Positions 6,980 through 14,336 of a DNA stretch of 31,309 bases are shown piece by piece. The position numbers were made by a program, and so were the translations under genes. Origin of the DNA: DATBSK01 sp964532485 (GTDB lineage Bacteria > Actinomycetota > Acidimicrobiia > IMCC26256 > PALSA-555); NCBI GenBank assembly GCA_964532485.1, contig CAZHKE010000037.1, positions 1-31,309 of the forward strand, in the 5' to 3' direction. Each line of letters starts with the position of its first letter. Position 1 is the stretch's first letter. The notes beneath the pieces were generated by a model. The model was not told where the DNA came from. It did no database searches and saw only the letters and a program-made list of their open reading frames with translations.

Positions 6980-7020
6980 GCGAGGAGCCGCGAGCCGGGC
7001 ATCCCGGTGAGCAGGGAGTG
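6977..7020 (+). repeat. Hairpin repeat in the rplX-rplE gap
   Basis: CCGGG (6995-6999), CAT loop, CCCGG (7003-7007), flanked by GAGC on the left and GTGAGCAG on the right. The same arrangement, including the CAT loop, occurs at 2511-2536. The element begins at the rplX stop and ends immediately before the rplE ribosome binding site region (GGGAGTG). Confidence 0.5.
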
Positions 7021-7024
7021 AACC

Positions 7025-7600
7025 ATGGTTGACGGAGCAACCTCGACGACCGAGAAGCCGCGCCTCAAGGCACGCTACGACGACGAGATCCGAGCCGCGT
7101 TGCAGAGCGAGCTGGGGCTCCGGAACGTCATGGAGGTACCGCGTCTCGAGAAGATCGTGCTGAACTGCGGAGTCGGTGCCGCGACGCAGCAGGCGTCGCT
7201 GCTCGACGGCGCGGTCGCGGACCTGTCAGTCATCACCGGACAGAAGCCGCTCGTCACCAAGGCGAAGAAGTCGATCGCCGGCTTCAAGCTGCGGGAGGGG
7301 AACGCGATCGGCGCCAAGGTGACGTTGCGCGGCGACCGGATGTGGGAGTTCTACGACCGGCTCGTGAGCCTTGCGATCCCCCGCATCCGCGACTTCCGCG
7401 GCATGAGCACGACGTCGTTCGATGGGCGTGGCAACTACACGTTCGGCGTCACGGAGCAGCTCATCTTCCCCGAGATCGACTACGACAAGATCGACACGGT
7501 CCGAGGCATGGACATCACGATCGTGACCACGGCACGAAGCGACGACGACGGCCGAGCGCTGCTACGGGCGCTCGGCTTTCCGTTCCGTCGCGACTCGTAG
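7025..7600 (+). CDS. rplE: 50S ribosomal protein L5
   Basis: L5 binds 5S rRNA and contacts the P-site tRNA in the central protuberance. The 191-residue product has a short variable N-terminus (residues 1-13) followed by RLKARYDDEIRAAL, the VPRLEKIVLNCGVG block, ITGQKPLVTKAKKSIAGFKLREG, and the C-terminal RIRDFRGM / FDGRGNYTFGVTEQLIFPEI blocks that define the family. Length is typical. It is 11 nt upstream of rpsN. Confidence 0.97.
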   Translation: MVDGATSTTEKPRLKARYDDEIRAALQSELGLRNVMEVPRLEKIVLNCGVGAATQQASLLDGAVADLSVITGQKPLVTKAKKSIAGFKLREGNAIGAKVTLRGDRMWEFYDRLVSLAIPRIRDFRGMSTTSFDGRGNYTFGVTEQLIFPEIDYDKIDTVRGMDITIVTTARSDDDGRALLRALGFPFRRDS

Positions 7601-7611
7601 AGGAGCTGGTT

Positions 7612-7797
7612 GTGGCCAAGAAGGCACTCATCAACAAGCAGCAGCGCACACCGAAGTTCAAGGTGCGCGCGTACACGCGCTGCCGCCGCTGCGGGCGGGC
7701 CCGCGCGGTCTACCGGCGGTTCGGCCTCTGCCGGATCTGCTTCCGTCAGATGGCACACGCCGGGGAGATCCCGGGCATCACGAAGGCGTCGTGGTGA
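7612..7797 (+). CDS. rpsN: 30S ribosomal protein S14, zinc-binding type
   Basis: S14 helps assemble the 30S head. The 61-residue length, with Cys24, Cys27, Cys40 and Cys43 (CRRC and CRIC), marks the short zinc-binding type used by actinobacteria and Gram-positives rather than the ~100-residue zinc-free type. The start is GTG at 7612 with AGGAG at 7601-7605. The product ends GITKASW, as is standard. It is easy to miss because of the GTG start and small size. Confidence 0.96.
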   Translation: MAKKALINKQQRTPKFKVRAYTRCRRCGRARAVYRRFGLCRICFRQMAHAGEIPGITKASW

Positions 7798-7825
7798 TGC
7801 GCGAGTACCGGGAGGCACGCGGCCA

Positions 7826-8230
7826 GTGACGATGACAGATCCCATCGCCGACATGCTCACGCGCATCCGGAACGCGAACGTCGCGTTCCACGACGAGGTC
7901 GCGATGCCCTCGTCGAAGGTCAAGGAGGCGCTGGCGAAGATCCTCGAGCGCGAGGGCTACATCAACGGCTTCGCGGTCGAGGACGACTCGGGACGCCCGG
8001 GCAAGAAGCTGACGATCACGATGAAGTACACGCCCGACCGTCGGCGCACCATCTCGGGCCTGAAGCGCGTGTCGAAGCCCGGGCTGCGCGTCTACACGAA
8101 GCACGCCGACGTGCCCCGCGTCCTGGGGGGCATGGGCATCGCGATCCTCTCCACGAACCAGGGTCTCATGACCGACCGCGAAGCCCGCCAGCACAGGGTT
8201 GGCGGCGAGATCCTCTGCCACGTCTGGTAG
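7826..8230 (+). CDS. rpsH: 30S ribosomal protein S8
   Basis: S8 is a primary 16S-binding protein and, in enteric bacteria, the repressor of the spc operon. The 134-residue product begins MTMTDPIADMLTRIRNAN and ends with the diagnostic REARQHRVGGEILCHVW. GTG at 7826 is chosen because GGGAGG (7810-7815) lies 10 nt before it and because actinobacterial S8 often starts MTMTDP; ATG at 7832 would leave 16 nt. It lies 28 nt after rpsN and 13 nt before rplF. Confidence 0.96.
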   Translation: MTMTDPIADMLTRIRNANVAFHDEVAMPSSKVKEALAKILEREGYINGFAVEDDSGRPGKKLTITMKYTPDRRRTISGLKRVSKPGLRVYTKHADVPRVLGGMGIAILSTNQGLMTDREARQHRVGGEILCHVW

Positions 8231-8243
8231 GAGCGAGCGCATC

Positions 8244-8783
8244 ATGTCGAGAGTCGGCAAGCAACCGATCCCGGTCCCCTCGGGTGTCGATGTCACCATC
8301 GACGGCAACACCGTGACGGTCAAGGGCCCGAAGGGCACCCTCGAGCACACGGCACCGCCGTCGATGATCGTCGCGCGCGACGGCGACGTGCTCGTCGTCA
8401 CCCGACCCGACGACGAGCGCGAGAACCGCGCGCTCCACGGCCTCACCAGGTCGCTGGTCGCGAACATGGTGCACGGCGTCTCGGAAGGCTACGAGCGCGA
8501 GCTCGAGATCGTCGGTGTCGGGTACCGCGTCGCGGCGCAGGGCCCGTCGAAGCTGGAGCTGCAGGTCGGCTACTCGCACCCGGTGCCCTTCGACGCCCCG
8601 GAGGGAATCACGTTCGAAGTGCCCCAGCCGACACGCATCATGGTGCGCGGGTGCGACAAGCAGCTCGTCGGTCAGGTTGCCGCCAACATCCGAAAGATCC
8701 GCAAGCCCGAGCCCTACAAGGGGAAGGGCATCCGCTACGTCGACGAGCACGTCCGCCGCAAAGCGGGCAAGTCGGCGAAGTAG
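8244..8783 (+). CDS. rplF: 50S ribosomal protein L6
   Basis: L6 sits near the factor-binding site of the 50S subunit. The 179-residue product has the duplicated L6 fold: first half with MSRVGKQPIPVPSGV and VKGPKGTL, second half with GVGYRVAAQG, LQVGYSHPV and the signature KIRKPEPYKGKGIRYVDE. Length is normal. An in-frame extension upstream to 8199 overlaps rpsH and has no family support. Confidence 0.98.
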   Translation: MSRVGKQPIPVPSGVDVTIDGNTVTVKGPKGTLEHTAPPSMIVARDGDVLVVTRPDDERENRALHGLTRSLVANMVHGVSEGYERELEIVGVGYRVAAQGPSKLELQVGYSHPVPFDAPEGITFEVPQPTRIMVRGCDKQLVGQVAANIRKIRKPEPYKGKGIRYVDEHVRRKAGKSAK

Positions 8784-8797
8784 CGAGAGAGGTAACG

Positions 8798-9151
8798 ATG
8801 CATCAGAAGAAGGCCAGCCGGGACCGGCGCCACCGCCGTGTGCGCAAGAAGGTGCGCGGCACGGCGGCGCGGCCGCGCCTGTCGGTGTTCCGGTCGAGCA
8901 AGCACACCTACGCTCAGCTGGTCGACGACGTCAGCGGGAAGACGCTGGTCGCCGCATCGACGAGGGAAGCCGACGTGCGCGGCGGCGCGACGGCCGACGT
9001 CGATGCCGCGAAGGGTGTCGGCAAGCGGATCGGCGAGCGAGCCAAGTCGGCGGGGGTCCAGTCGGTCGTCTTCGACCGCGGTGGCTTCCGCTACCACGGC
9101 CGAGTCGCGAGCGTCGCCGAAGGCGCGCGCGAAGCCGGCCTGAAGCTCTAG
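8798..9151 (+). CDS. rplR: 50S ribosomal protein L18
   Basis: L18 binds 5S rRNA together with L5. The 117-residue product has a basic N-terminus (DRRHRRVRKKVRGTAARPRL), the SVFRSSKHTYAQLVDD core and a C-terminal VVFDRGGFRYHGRVASVAEGAREAG block, all canonical. GAGAGAGG lies at 8785-8792 before the ATG. It is 14 nt from both neighbours. Confidence 0.97.
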   Translation: MHQKKASRDRRHRRVRKKVRGTAARPRLSVFRSSKHTYAQLVDDVSGKTLVAASTREADVRGGATADVDAAKGVGKRIGERAKSAGVQSVVFDRGGFRYHGRVASVAEGAREAGLKL

Positions 9152-9165
9152 AGGGAAGGTCACCA

Positions 9166-9714
9166 GTGGCAGATGGACAGCTCGAAGAGCGAGTGATCGC
9201 GATCAACCGCGTCGCCAAGGTCGTGAAGGGTGGGCGGCGGTTCTCGTTCACCGCGCTCGTCGTCGTCGGCGACGGCCAGGGCAACGTCGGTCTCGGCTAC
9301 GGCAAGGCGAAGGAGGTGCCGGCGGCGATCCAGAAGGGCATGGAGGAAGCACGCAAGAACCTCTTCCCCGTGCCGCTCGCCGGGTCGACGATCACGCACA
9401 CGAACATGGGGGTGCACGACGCGGCGCGCGTCCTGCTGAAGCCCGCCGCGCCCGGCACCGGCGTCATCGCCGGTGGTGCGGCCCGCGCGATCCTCGAGTC
9501 GGCGGGCGTCCACGACGTGCTCGCCAAGTCGCTCGGCTCGTCGAACGCGATCAACGTCTCGCGGGCGACGATCGCGGGGCTTCGTGAGCTGCGGCGTCCC
9601 GAAGAGGTCGCGAAGCTGCGGGGCAAGTCGCCGGAAGAGGTGTCGACGGCCGGGATGCTGCGCGCCTACAAGGAGCGCAACACGCCGAAGCCCGAGGTCA
9701 CGGAGGTCGCGTGA
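9166..9714 (+). CDS. rpsE: 30S ribosomal protein S5
   Basis: S5 helps maintain decoding fidelity and lines the mRNA entry. The 182-residue product has the double-stranded-RNA-binding-like N-terminal domain (LEERVIAINRVAKVVKGGRR, FSFTALVVVGDGQGNVGLGY) and the C-terminal domain with PAAPGTGVIAGGAARAILE and GSSNAINVSRAT. The start is GTG at 9166 with GAGGGAAGG at 9151-9159. The next in-frame start lies inside conserved sequence. Confidence 0.97.
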   Translation: MADGQLEERVIAINRVAKVVKGGRRFSFTALVVVGDGQGNVGLGYGKAKEVPAAIQKGMEEARKNLFPVPLAGSTITHTNMGVHDAARVLLKPAAPGTGVIAGGAARAILESAGVHDVLAKSLGSSNAINVSRATIAGLRELRRPEEVAKLRGKSPEEVSTAGMLRAYKERNTPKPEVTEVA

Positions 9715-9716
9715 TC

Positions 9717-9902
9717 ATGGCAACGCTTCGCGTCACCCAGGTCCGATCGACGATCGGCGCGCAGCCCAAGCAGCGCGGCACGCTGCGCGCCCTGGGCCTC
9801 CGACGGATCAACCACACCGTCGAGCTGCCCGATCGGCCCGAGATCCGTGGGATGGTCGAGCGGGTCCCCCACCTCGTCCATGTCGAGGAGGTTGCCTCAT
9901 GA
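9717..9902 (+). CDS. rpmD: 50S ribosomal protein L30
   Basis: L30 is a small 50S protein that some bacterial lineages lack. The 61-residue product reads MATLRVTQVRSTIGAQPKQR, then the GLRRINHTVELPD block and MVERVPHLVHVEE. ATG at 9717 is preferred over the overlapping GTG at 9711 because GGAGGT (9702-9707) is 9 nt from the ATG but only 3 nt from the GTG, and because family members begin at this residue. The stop overlaps the rplO start as ATGA. Confidence 0.95.
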   Translation: MATLRVTQVRSTIGAQPKQRGTLRALGLRRINHTVELPDRPEIRGMVERVPHLVHVEEVAS

Positions 9903-10393
9903 AGCTCCACGATCTGAAGCCGGCCCCTGGCTCGCGGCGGGAGCCGCGACGCGTCGGGCGAGGCATCGGTGGTAAAGGCGGGAAGACCGCAGGCCGCGGC
10001 TCGAAGGGCCAGCGCGCGCGCGGCCAGGTTGCCGCGCGCTTCGAGGGCGGCCAGACACCGATCTCGCGGCGCACACCGAAGGCGAAGGGGTTCCGCAACC
10101 CGTTCCGCGTCGAGTACGCGGTCGTCAACCTCGACACGCTCGAAGGCTTCGACGCCGGGGCGAGCGTCGGGCCCGACGAGCTGCGTGATCGTGGCCTCGT
10201 CGCCAAGCGTGGCCTCGTGAAGGTGCTCGGGCGCGGAGAGCTCACGAAGTCGCTCACGGTCTCGGCGCACGGCTTCTCGCAAGCAGCGAAGCGCGCGATC
10301 GAGGCTGCGGGCGGTTCGACCGAGGTGCTGGCGCCGCCGTGGGGCGATCGACGACCACCCGCCGGGGGCAACAACGCCCTGACCAATCGGTAG
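9899..10393 (+). CDS. rplO: 50S ribosomal protein L15
   Basis: L15 is a late-assembly 50S protein. The 164-residue product has the Gly/Arg-rich N-terminus (KLHDLKPAPGSRREPRRVGR, then the GGKGGKTAGRGSKGQ motif), FEGGQTPISRRTPKAKGF and a C-terminal GELTKSLTVSAHGFSQAAKR block. The last ~20 residues are a Pro/Gly-rich extension. The end of the gene overlaps a TAGGCT box that may serve secY. Confidence 0.97.
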   Translation: MKLHDLKPAPGSRREPRRVGRGIGGKGGKTAGRGSKGQRARGQVAARFEGGQTPISRRTPKAKGFRNPFRVEYAVVNLDTLEGFDAGASVGPDELRDRGLVAKRGLVKVLGRGELTKSLTVSAHGFSQAAKRAIEAAGGSTEVLAPPWGDRRPPAGGNNALTNR

Positions 10394-10396
10394 GCT
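10391..10396 (+). promoter_or_regulatory. Possible internal secY promoter -10 (TAGGCT)
   Basis: TAGGCT overlaps the rplO stop codon and ends 6 nt before the secY ATG. If used, transcription would start at or next to that ATG and give a leaderless mRNA. The -35 region is weak: the best match, GCAACA at 10368-10373, keeps only three consensus bases. Support comes from the near-absence of a ribosome binding site before secY and from two other TAGGCT boxes at 20019-20024 and 20068-20073. Confidence 0.3.
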
Positions 10397-10402
10397 GCCT
10401 CG

Positions 10403-11716
10403 ATGCTCTCCCGGCTCCGGAACATGTTCCGGGTCCCCGACCTTCGGAACAAGATCCTCTTCACGCTGGCAATGGTCGGCGTGTACCGGCTCGGCGCTCA
10501 CCTCCCGGTTCCGTACGTCGACTTCTCGGCGATCGAGACGCTCCAGGACAACGCGAACAACAGCGGCGTCGTCGGGTTCCTCGACCTGTTCTCGGGCGGC
10601 GCGATCACGAACGTCGCGATCTTCTTCCTGGGGATCATGCCCTACATCACGGCATCGATCATCATGCAGCTGCTCGGCGTCGTCATCCCGAAGCTCGAGC
10701 AGTGGCAGCAGGAAGGCCAGGTCGGCCAGAAGAAGATCACCCAGTGGACCCGGTACCTCACCGTGGCGCTGGCGCTCGTGCAGTCGACCGGCTTCGTGTT
10801 CGCCCTGCACCAGGGCTCGGGTGGCCTCATCGGCTTCGGTGCCAGCCTGCCCGAGGGCATCGACTTCATCCCGGGGTTCAACTTCTGGCGTGCCGGGCTG
10901 ATCGTGCTCGTGTGGACCGCCGGCACCGCGATGGTGATGTGGATCGGGGAGCTGATCACCCAGCGCGGCATCGGCAACGGGATGTCGATCTTGATCTTCG
11001 CGTCGGTCGTGTCACGCCTGCCGGCCCAGGGTGCAGCCATCTGGAGCGAGGGCACGAAGTTCCAGTTCTTCGTGATCATCGTGATCGGCATCGGGATGAT
11101 CGTCGGCATCGTGTTCGTCGAGTCGGGGCAGCGACGAATACCGGTGCAGTTCGCGAAACGGGTCGTGGGCCGCCGGATGTACGGCGGCCAGAGCACCTAC
11201 ATCCCGCTCAAGGTGAACCAGTCGGGCGTGATCCCGGTGATCTTCGCGAGCTCGATCCTCTCGTTCCCGGCGCTGATCGCGTCCGCGCTCGGCAACAACC
11301 TGCAGGGCGTGCAGGAGTGGATCAACGACAACCTGGTCAACAACCAGGGCTGGTTCTACATCGCCTTCTACACGATCCTGATCATCTTCTTCGCGTACTT
11401 CTACACCGCCATCGCGTTCAATCCGCAGCAGCAGGCCGACATCATCCGCAAGCAGGGTGGCTTCATCCCGGGCATCCGCCCCGGGCCGCCGACGGAGAAG
11501 TACCTCGCGAAGGTGCTGAACCGGATCACGCTGCCGGGGTCGCTGTTCCTCGCGACGATCGCCCTCGCGCCCCTGCTCGTGTTCGCGATCTGGGACATCA
11601 GCCAGTTCCCCTTCGGAGGGACCGCGCTGCTCATCACCGTGGGCGTCGCGCTCGAGACGATGAAGCAGATCGACAGTCAGCTGATGATGCGGAACTACGA
11701 GGGTTTCCTCGTCTGA
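10403..11716 (+). CDS. secY: Preprotein translocase subunit SecY
   Basis: SecY is the channel of the Sec translocon in the cytoplasmic membrane. The 437-residue product has the length and segment pattern of the family, with ten predicted membrane spans. Visible landmarks are the N-terminal FRVPDLRNKILFTLAMVGVY, the plug region FLDLFSGGAITNVAIFFLG, PYITASIIMQLL, the TQRGIGNGMSILIF loop and RIPVQFAKRVVGRRMYGG, with ALETMKQIDSQLMMRNYEGF at the C-terminus. It sits 9 nt after rplO, as in most spc operons, with almost no ribosome binding site, and is followed by adk 12 nt later. Confidence 0.98.
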   Translation: MLSRLRNMFRVPDLRNKILFTLAMVGVYRLGAHLPVPYVDFSAIETLQDNANNSGVVGFLDLFSGGAITNVAIFFLGIMPYITASIIMQLLGVVIPKLEQWQQEGQVGQKKITQWTRYLTVALALVQSTGFVFALHQGSGGLIGFGASLPEGIDFIPGFNFWRAGLIVLVWTAGTAMVMWIGELITQRGIGNGMSILIFASVVSRLPAQGAAIWSEGTKFQFFVIIVIGIGMIVGIVFVESGQRRIPVQFAKRVVGRRMYGGQSTYIPLKVNQSGVIPVIFASSILSFPALIASALGNNLQGVQEWINDNLVNNQGWFYIAFYTILIIFFAYFYTAIAFNPQQQADIIRKQGGFIPGIRPGPPTEKYLAKVLNRITLPGSLFLATIALAPLLVFAIWDISQFPFGGTALLITVGVALETMKQIDSQLMMRNYEGFLV

Positions 11717-11728
11717 GGTGGTTGCGTC

Positions 11729-12403
11729 ATGAGCACACGAGGACCGCGCCTGGTGCTGCTCGGGAAGCAGGGGGCCGGCAAGGGCACCCAGGCGATCCGG
11801 CTGGCAGAGCACTACGACGTCGACCACCTCTCGACCGGCGATCTGTTCCGGGAGGCGGCTGCCGCCGACAGCGAGCTCGGGCTCGCGGCGAAGGAGTACA
11901 TGGACCGCGGCGACCTCGTCCCCGACGAGACCGTGGTCGGCGTCGTCGAGGAGCAGCTCGCCGTGAATGACCGGATCCGCGGCGGCTTCGTGCTCGACGG
12001 CTTCCCCCGGACACGCCGCCAGGCCGCGGAGCTCCAGCGCATCCTCGATGGGCACCCGCTCGATCTCGCGCTCGACCTCGACGTCCCCAGCGAGATCGTG
12101 CTGAAGCGCATCGCGGGCCGACGCGTCTGCAACGAGTGCGGGGCCGTCTACCACGTCGACCAGCCGCCGGCGACCGACTGGACCTGCGACGTGTGCGGCG
12201 GTTCTGTCGTCCACCGCGACGACGACACCGAGGAGGCAGTCATGCGGCGCCTCGAGCTCTACGAGATCGAGACGCTGCCGGTCATCCAGTTCTACCGGCG
12301 CACGCAAGCGCTCTCACACGTCGACGGCAGCGGTGAGACCGACGATGTGTTCAAGAAGCTCGTCGAGACGGTCGAGGCTCTCGTCGACCGTTCCACACCG
12401 TGA
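11729..12403 (+). CDS. adk: Adenylate kinase, zinc-LID form
   Basis: Catalyses ATP + AMP to 2 ADP in the cytoplasm. The 224-residue product carries the P-loop GKQGAGKGT (12-20; the usual Pro-Pro is Lys-Gln), the AMP site STGDLFREA, FVLDGFPRTRRQA and a long LID with Cys134, Cys137, Cys153 and Cys156 (CNEC / CDVC), which normally binds structural zinc. Length fits the long bacterial form. The last bases overlap the map start (GTGA). secY-adk-map is a conserved cluster. Confidence 0.97.
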   Translation: MSTRGPRLVLLGKQGAGKGTQAIRLAEHYDVDHLSTGDLFREAAAADSELGLAAKEYMDRGDLVPDETVVGVVEEQLAVNDRIRGGFVLDGFPRTRRQAAELQRILDGHPLDLALDLDVPSEIVLKRIAGRRVCNECGAVYHVDQPPATDWTCDVCGGSVVHRDDDTEEAVMRRLELYEIETLPVIQFYRRTQALSHVDGSGETDDVFKKLVETVEALVDRSTP

Positions 12404-13152
12404 TCACGCGCAAGACGACCGAGCAGATCGCGCTGATGCGCCAGGCCGGCACGATCGTCGCCGAGATGCACGAGTGCTGTACCCGCGCGGCAAAGCCGGG
12501 GGCGACGACCCTCGACGTCGACCTCGCCGGGCGCGAGGTGCTCGAGCGGCGCAACGCGCGCTCCAACTTCCTCAACTACCACGGCTTTCCCGCGGTGGTG
12601 TGCACCTCTCCGAACGAGGTGATCGTGCACGGGATCCCGAGCGAGCAGGTGATCCTCGAGGAGGGCGACATCCTCTCCATCGATTGCGGGGCGATCATCG
12701 AAGGCTGGCACGCGGACGCGGCCGTCACGATCCCGGTCGGTGAGATCGACGAGGAGTCGAAGCGCCTTCTCGAGGTCACACGCGCGAGCCTCGAGGACGC
12801 GATCACCGAGATCGTGCCCGGCAACCGGCTCGGCGACATCGGCGCCGCGGTCGAGAACCGGGCGCTGGCGGCCGGCTTCTCGGTCGTGCGGGAGTACGTC
12901 GGGCACGGCATCGGTACCGCCATGCACGAGGAGCCGCAGGTCCCCAACTACGGGCCGGCCGGGCGAGGCATGAAGGTCAAGGAGGGCCATGTGCTCGCCA
13001 TCGAGCCGATGGTCAACGCCGGCAGCCGCGAGACCCTCCTGCTCGACGACGGCTGGACGGTGGTCACCAAGGACGGACGCCGCTCGGCCCACTTCGAGCA
13101 CACCATCGCCTGCACCGACCACGGCCCCGAGGTGCTGACGCTGCCCTGGTGA
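12400..13152 (+). CDS. map: Methionine aminopeptidase, type I
   Basis: Removes the N-terminal methionine from new proteins. The 250-residue product has all five metal ligands of the family: Asp95 (SIDCG), Asp106 (HADAAVT), His169 (VGHGIG), Glu202 (IEPM) and Glu233 (FEHT), plus the substrate histidine His77 (VHGIP). It has no N-terminal zinc finger, so it is the simple class. The start GTG at 12400 overlaps the adk stop. A hairpin with no T-run follows at 13163-13182. Confidence 0.97.
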   Translation: MITRKTTEQIALMRQAGTIVAEMHECCTRAAKPGATTLDVDLAGREVLERRNARSNFLNYHGFPAVVCTSPNEVIVHGIPSEQVILEEGDILSIDCGAIIEGWHADAAVTIPVGEIDEESKRLLEVTRASLEDAITEIVPGNRLGDIGAAVENRALAAGFSVVREYVGHGIGTAMHEEPQVPNYGPAGRGMKVKEGHVLAIEPMVNAGSRETLLLDDGWTVVTKDGRRSAHFEHTIACTDHGPEVLTLPW

Positions 13153-13162
13153 GGCGCGGCCT

Positions 13163-13182
13163 GGGGCTCCGGGGAGAGCCCC
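13163..13182 (+). terminator. Candidate terminator hairpin after map
   Basis: GGGGCTC (13163-13169) pairs perfectly with GAGCCCC (13176-13182) over a six-base loop. It starts 11 nt after the map stop. There is no T-run, but tail-less hairpins have been proposed as terminators in high-GC actinobacteria. It would end the secY-adk-map transcript before the glycine-rich gene. Confidence 0.5.
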
Positions 13183-13190
13183 CGGCGATG

Positions 13191-13220
13191 TCGACCGGCG
13201 CGGCGGGCGACTGGTAGAAA
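13191..13220 (+). promoter_or_regulatory. Weak promoter candidate for the glycine-rich gene
   Basis: TCGACC (13191-13196) and TAGAAA (13215-13220) are spaced by 18 nt; each matches four of six consensus bases. The site follows the map hairpin and lies in the most AT-rich stretch nearby, 58 nt before the start codon. It would make the inserted gene its own transcription unit. Confidence 0.3.
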
Positions 13221-13277
13221 TTGCTGGATTCTGCACGGCTTCGTGTGGGTGCCAGGCGTGGGTGGAGGTCCGGTCTG

Positions 13278-14264
13278 ATGGCTCGTGAGCTGGTTCGGTC
13301 GGTTGCGCGGGTGGTTGTCGTCGTCGCCCTCGCGAGCGCGGGCGCGGTGGTGGCGATCGGCAGCGGTACTGCGGGTGCGGAGCCGCAGACCCAGGAGTTC
13401 GAGTACACGGGTGACGCGCAGGAGTTCGTCGTGCCCGCGGGCGTGTGCGCGGTGACCATCGACGCGTACGGCGCCGAGGGCGGTGTCGCCAGCGACGGCG
13501 AGGCCGGTGGTCAGGGTGGTCGCGCCACCGCGACGATCCCGGTGACGCCTGGGGAGACGCTCCACGTCTACGTCGGCGAGGAAGGCCACGACGGGCTGTC
13601 TGTCAACCCGGTCGACATCTTGGAGCGTGACGACGGCGACAACGTGTCCATCGCGGGGCTTCCCGGCGACAGCCGAGGCGGGTTCAACGGTGGTGGTGAC
13701 GGAGGGGGCAGCACGGTGAGCGACGACCCCGGTGGCGGTGGCGGGGGTGCGTCTGACGTTCGCCAGGGCGGGTCGGCACTGACGAACCGGGTCGTCGTCG
13801 CCGGGGGCGGCGGTGGCAGCGGCGGCGACGGTGAAGGTAACGATCCGCCGGACAACGGCTCTGGCGGTGACGGCGGCGGCGAGTCCGGTGACGCCGGCTC
13901 CGACAGCATTGCCGGCACGCCCGGCGGTGGCGGTGGCACACAGGCCGCCGGCGGTGCTGCCGACACTGCCTTCGACCCGACCGCGACCTCGGGCGTGCTC
14001 GGGCAGGGCGGCCAGGGTGGCGTGAACGACGAGAACGACGGCGGTGGCGGCGGTGGCGGCGGGTACTTCGGCGGCGGCGGCGGCGCCGGCAGCGCCGGCA
14101 AGGGCAGCGACGACGGCGGTGGCGGTGGCGGCGGCTCGGGCTCCGGCCCGGCGGGCGTCGAGTTCGAGACCGGCATCCAGGACGGCGACGGGTTCGTGAG
14201 CATCACCTGGGACCCGGCAGCTCAGACCTGCCCCGTGGTGCTCCAGCCGAGGTTCACCGGCTGA
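13278..14264 (+). CDS. Secreted glycine-rich protein, ALK/LTK-type Gly-rich module
   Basis: Exact function unknown. The 328-residue product has a Sec-type signal peptide (basic MARELVRSVAR, hydrophobic VVVVVALASAGAVVAI, probable cleavage after GTAGA near residue 34). The mature start FEYTGDAQEFVVPAGVCAVTI resembles the opening strands of bacterial glycine-rich domains. Residues ~110-300 are dominated by Gly runs with Asp, Ser and Asn, including GGFNGGG, GASDVRQGGSAL and RVVVAGGGGG, as in the ALK/LTK glycine-rich family. Cys57 and Cys318 could clamp the two ends by a disulfide. I see no LPXTG sorting signal and no C-terminal membrane anchor, so it is probably released or loosely wall-bound. 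ATG at 13278 has GGAGG at 9 nt; an upstream TTG at 13221 would put extra residues before the signal peptide. A surface protein here, between map and infA, is out of place. Confidence 0.8.
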   Translation: MARELVRSVARVVVVVALASAGAVVAIGSGTAGAEPQTQEFEYTGDAQEFVVPAGVCAVTIDAYGAEGGVASDGEAGGQGGRATATIPVTPGETLHVYVGEEGHDGLSVNPVDILERDDGDNVSIAGLPGDSRGGFNGGGDGGGSTVSDDPGGGGGGASDVRQGGSALTNRVVVAGGGGGSGGDGEGNDPPDNGSGGDGGGESGDAGSDSIAGTPGGGGGTQAAGGAADTAFDPTATSGVLGQGGQGGVNDENDGGGGGGGGYFGGGGGAGSAGKGSDDGGGGGGGSGSGPAGVEFETGIQDGDGFVSITWDPAAQTCPVVLQPRFTG

Positions 14265-14272
14265 TCCAGGGC

Positions 14273-14289
14273 CCGAGGGCCGCCCTCGG
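14273..14289 (+). terminator. Candidate terminator hairpin after the glycine-rich gene
   Basis: CCGAGGG (14273-14279) pairs perfectly with CCCTCGG (14283-14289) over a CCG loop, 8 nt after the stop codon. No T-run follows. A second, shorter hairpin (CCGCC 14299-14303 / GGCGG 14307-14311) sits just downstream, within the spacer of the proposed infA promoter. Confidence 0.5.
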
Positions 14290-14293
14290 CGAC

Positions 14294-14323
14294 TTGGGCC
14301 GCCTCGGGCGGTTCGTGTAGCCT
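14294..14323 (+). promoter_or_regulatory. Probable infA operon promoter
   Basis: TTGGGC (14294-14299) and TAGCCT (14318-14323) are separated by 18 nt. The -10 has the TA...T pattern common in actinobacteria. It lies after two hairpins and about 107 nt before the infA start, which leaves a leader of about 100 nt containing two further hairpins. A promoter here would restart transcription after the inserted glycine-rich gene. Confidence 0.45.
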
Positions 14324-14336
14324 GATTCTTCGGCTG

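Noticed and set aside
9711..9716. GTG start for rpmD overlapping the rpsE stop
   Set aside because: Only 3 nt from the ribosome binding site. ATG at 9717 fits both spacing and L30 homology.
13221..13277. Earlier TTG start for the glycine-rich protein
   Set aside because: It would put 19 residues before an ideal signal peptide, while ATG at 13278 has GGAGG at 9 nt.
13684..14150. GGCGGT-type simple repeats as a repeat array or CRISPR-like structure
   Set aside because: They are codon-level glycine repeats in one open frame, with no regular unit and no spacers.
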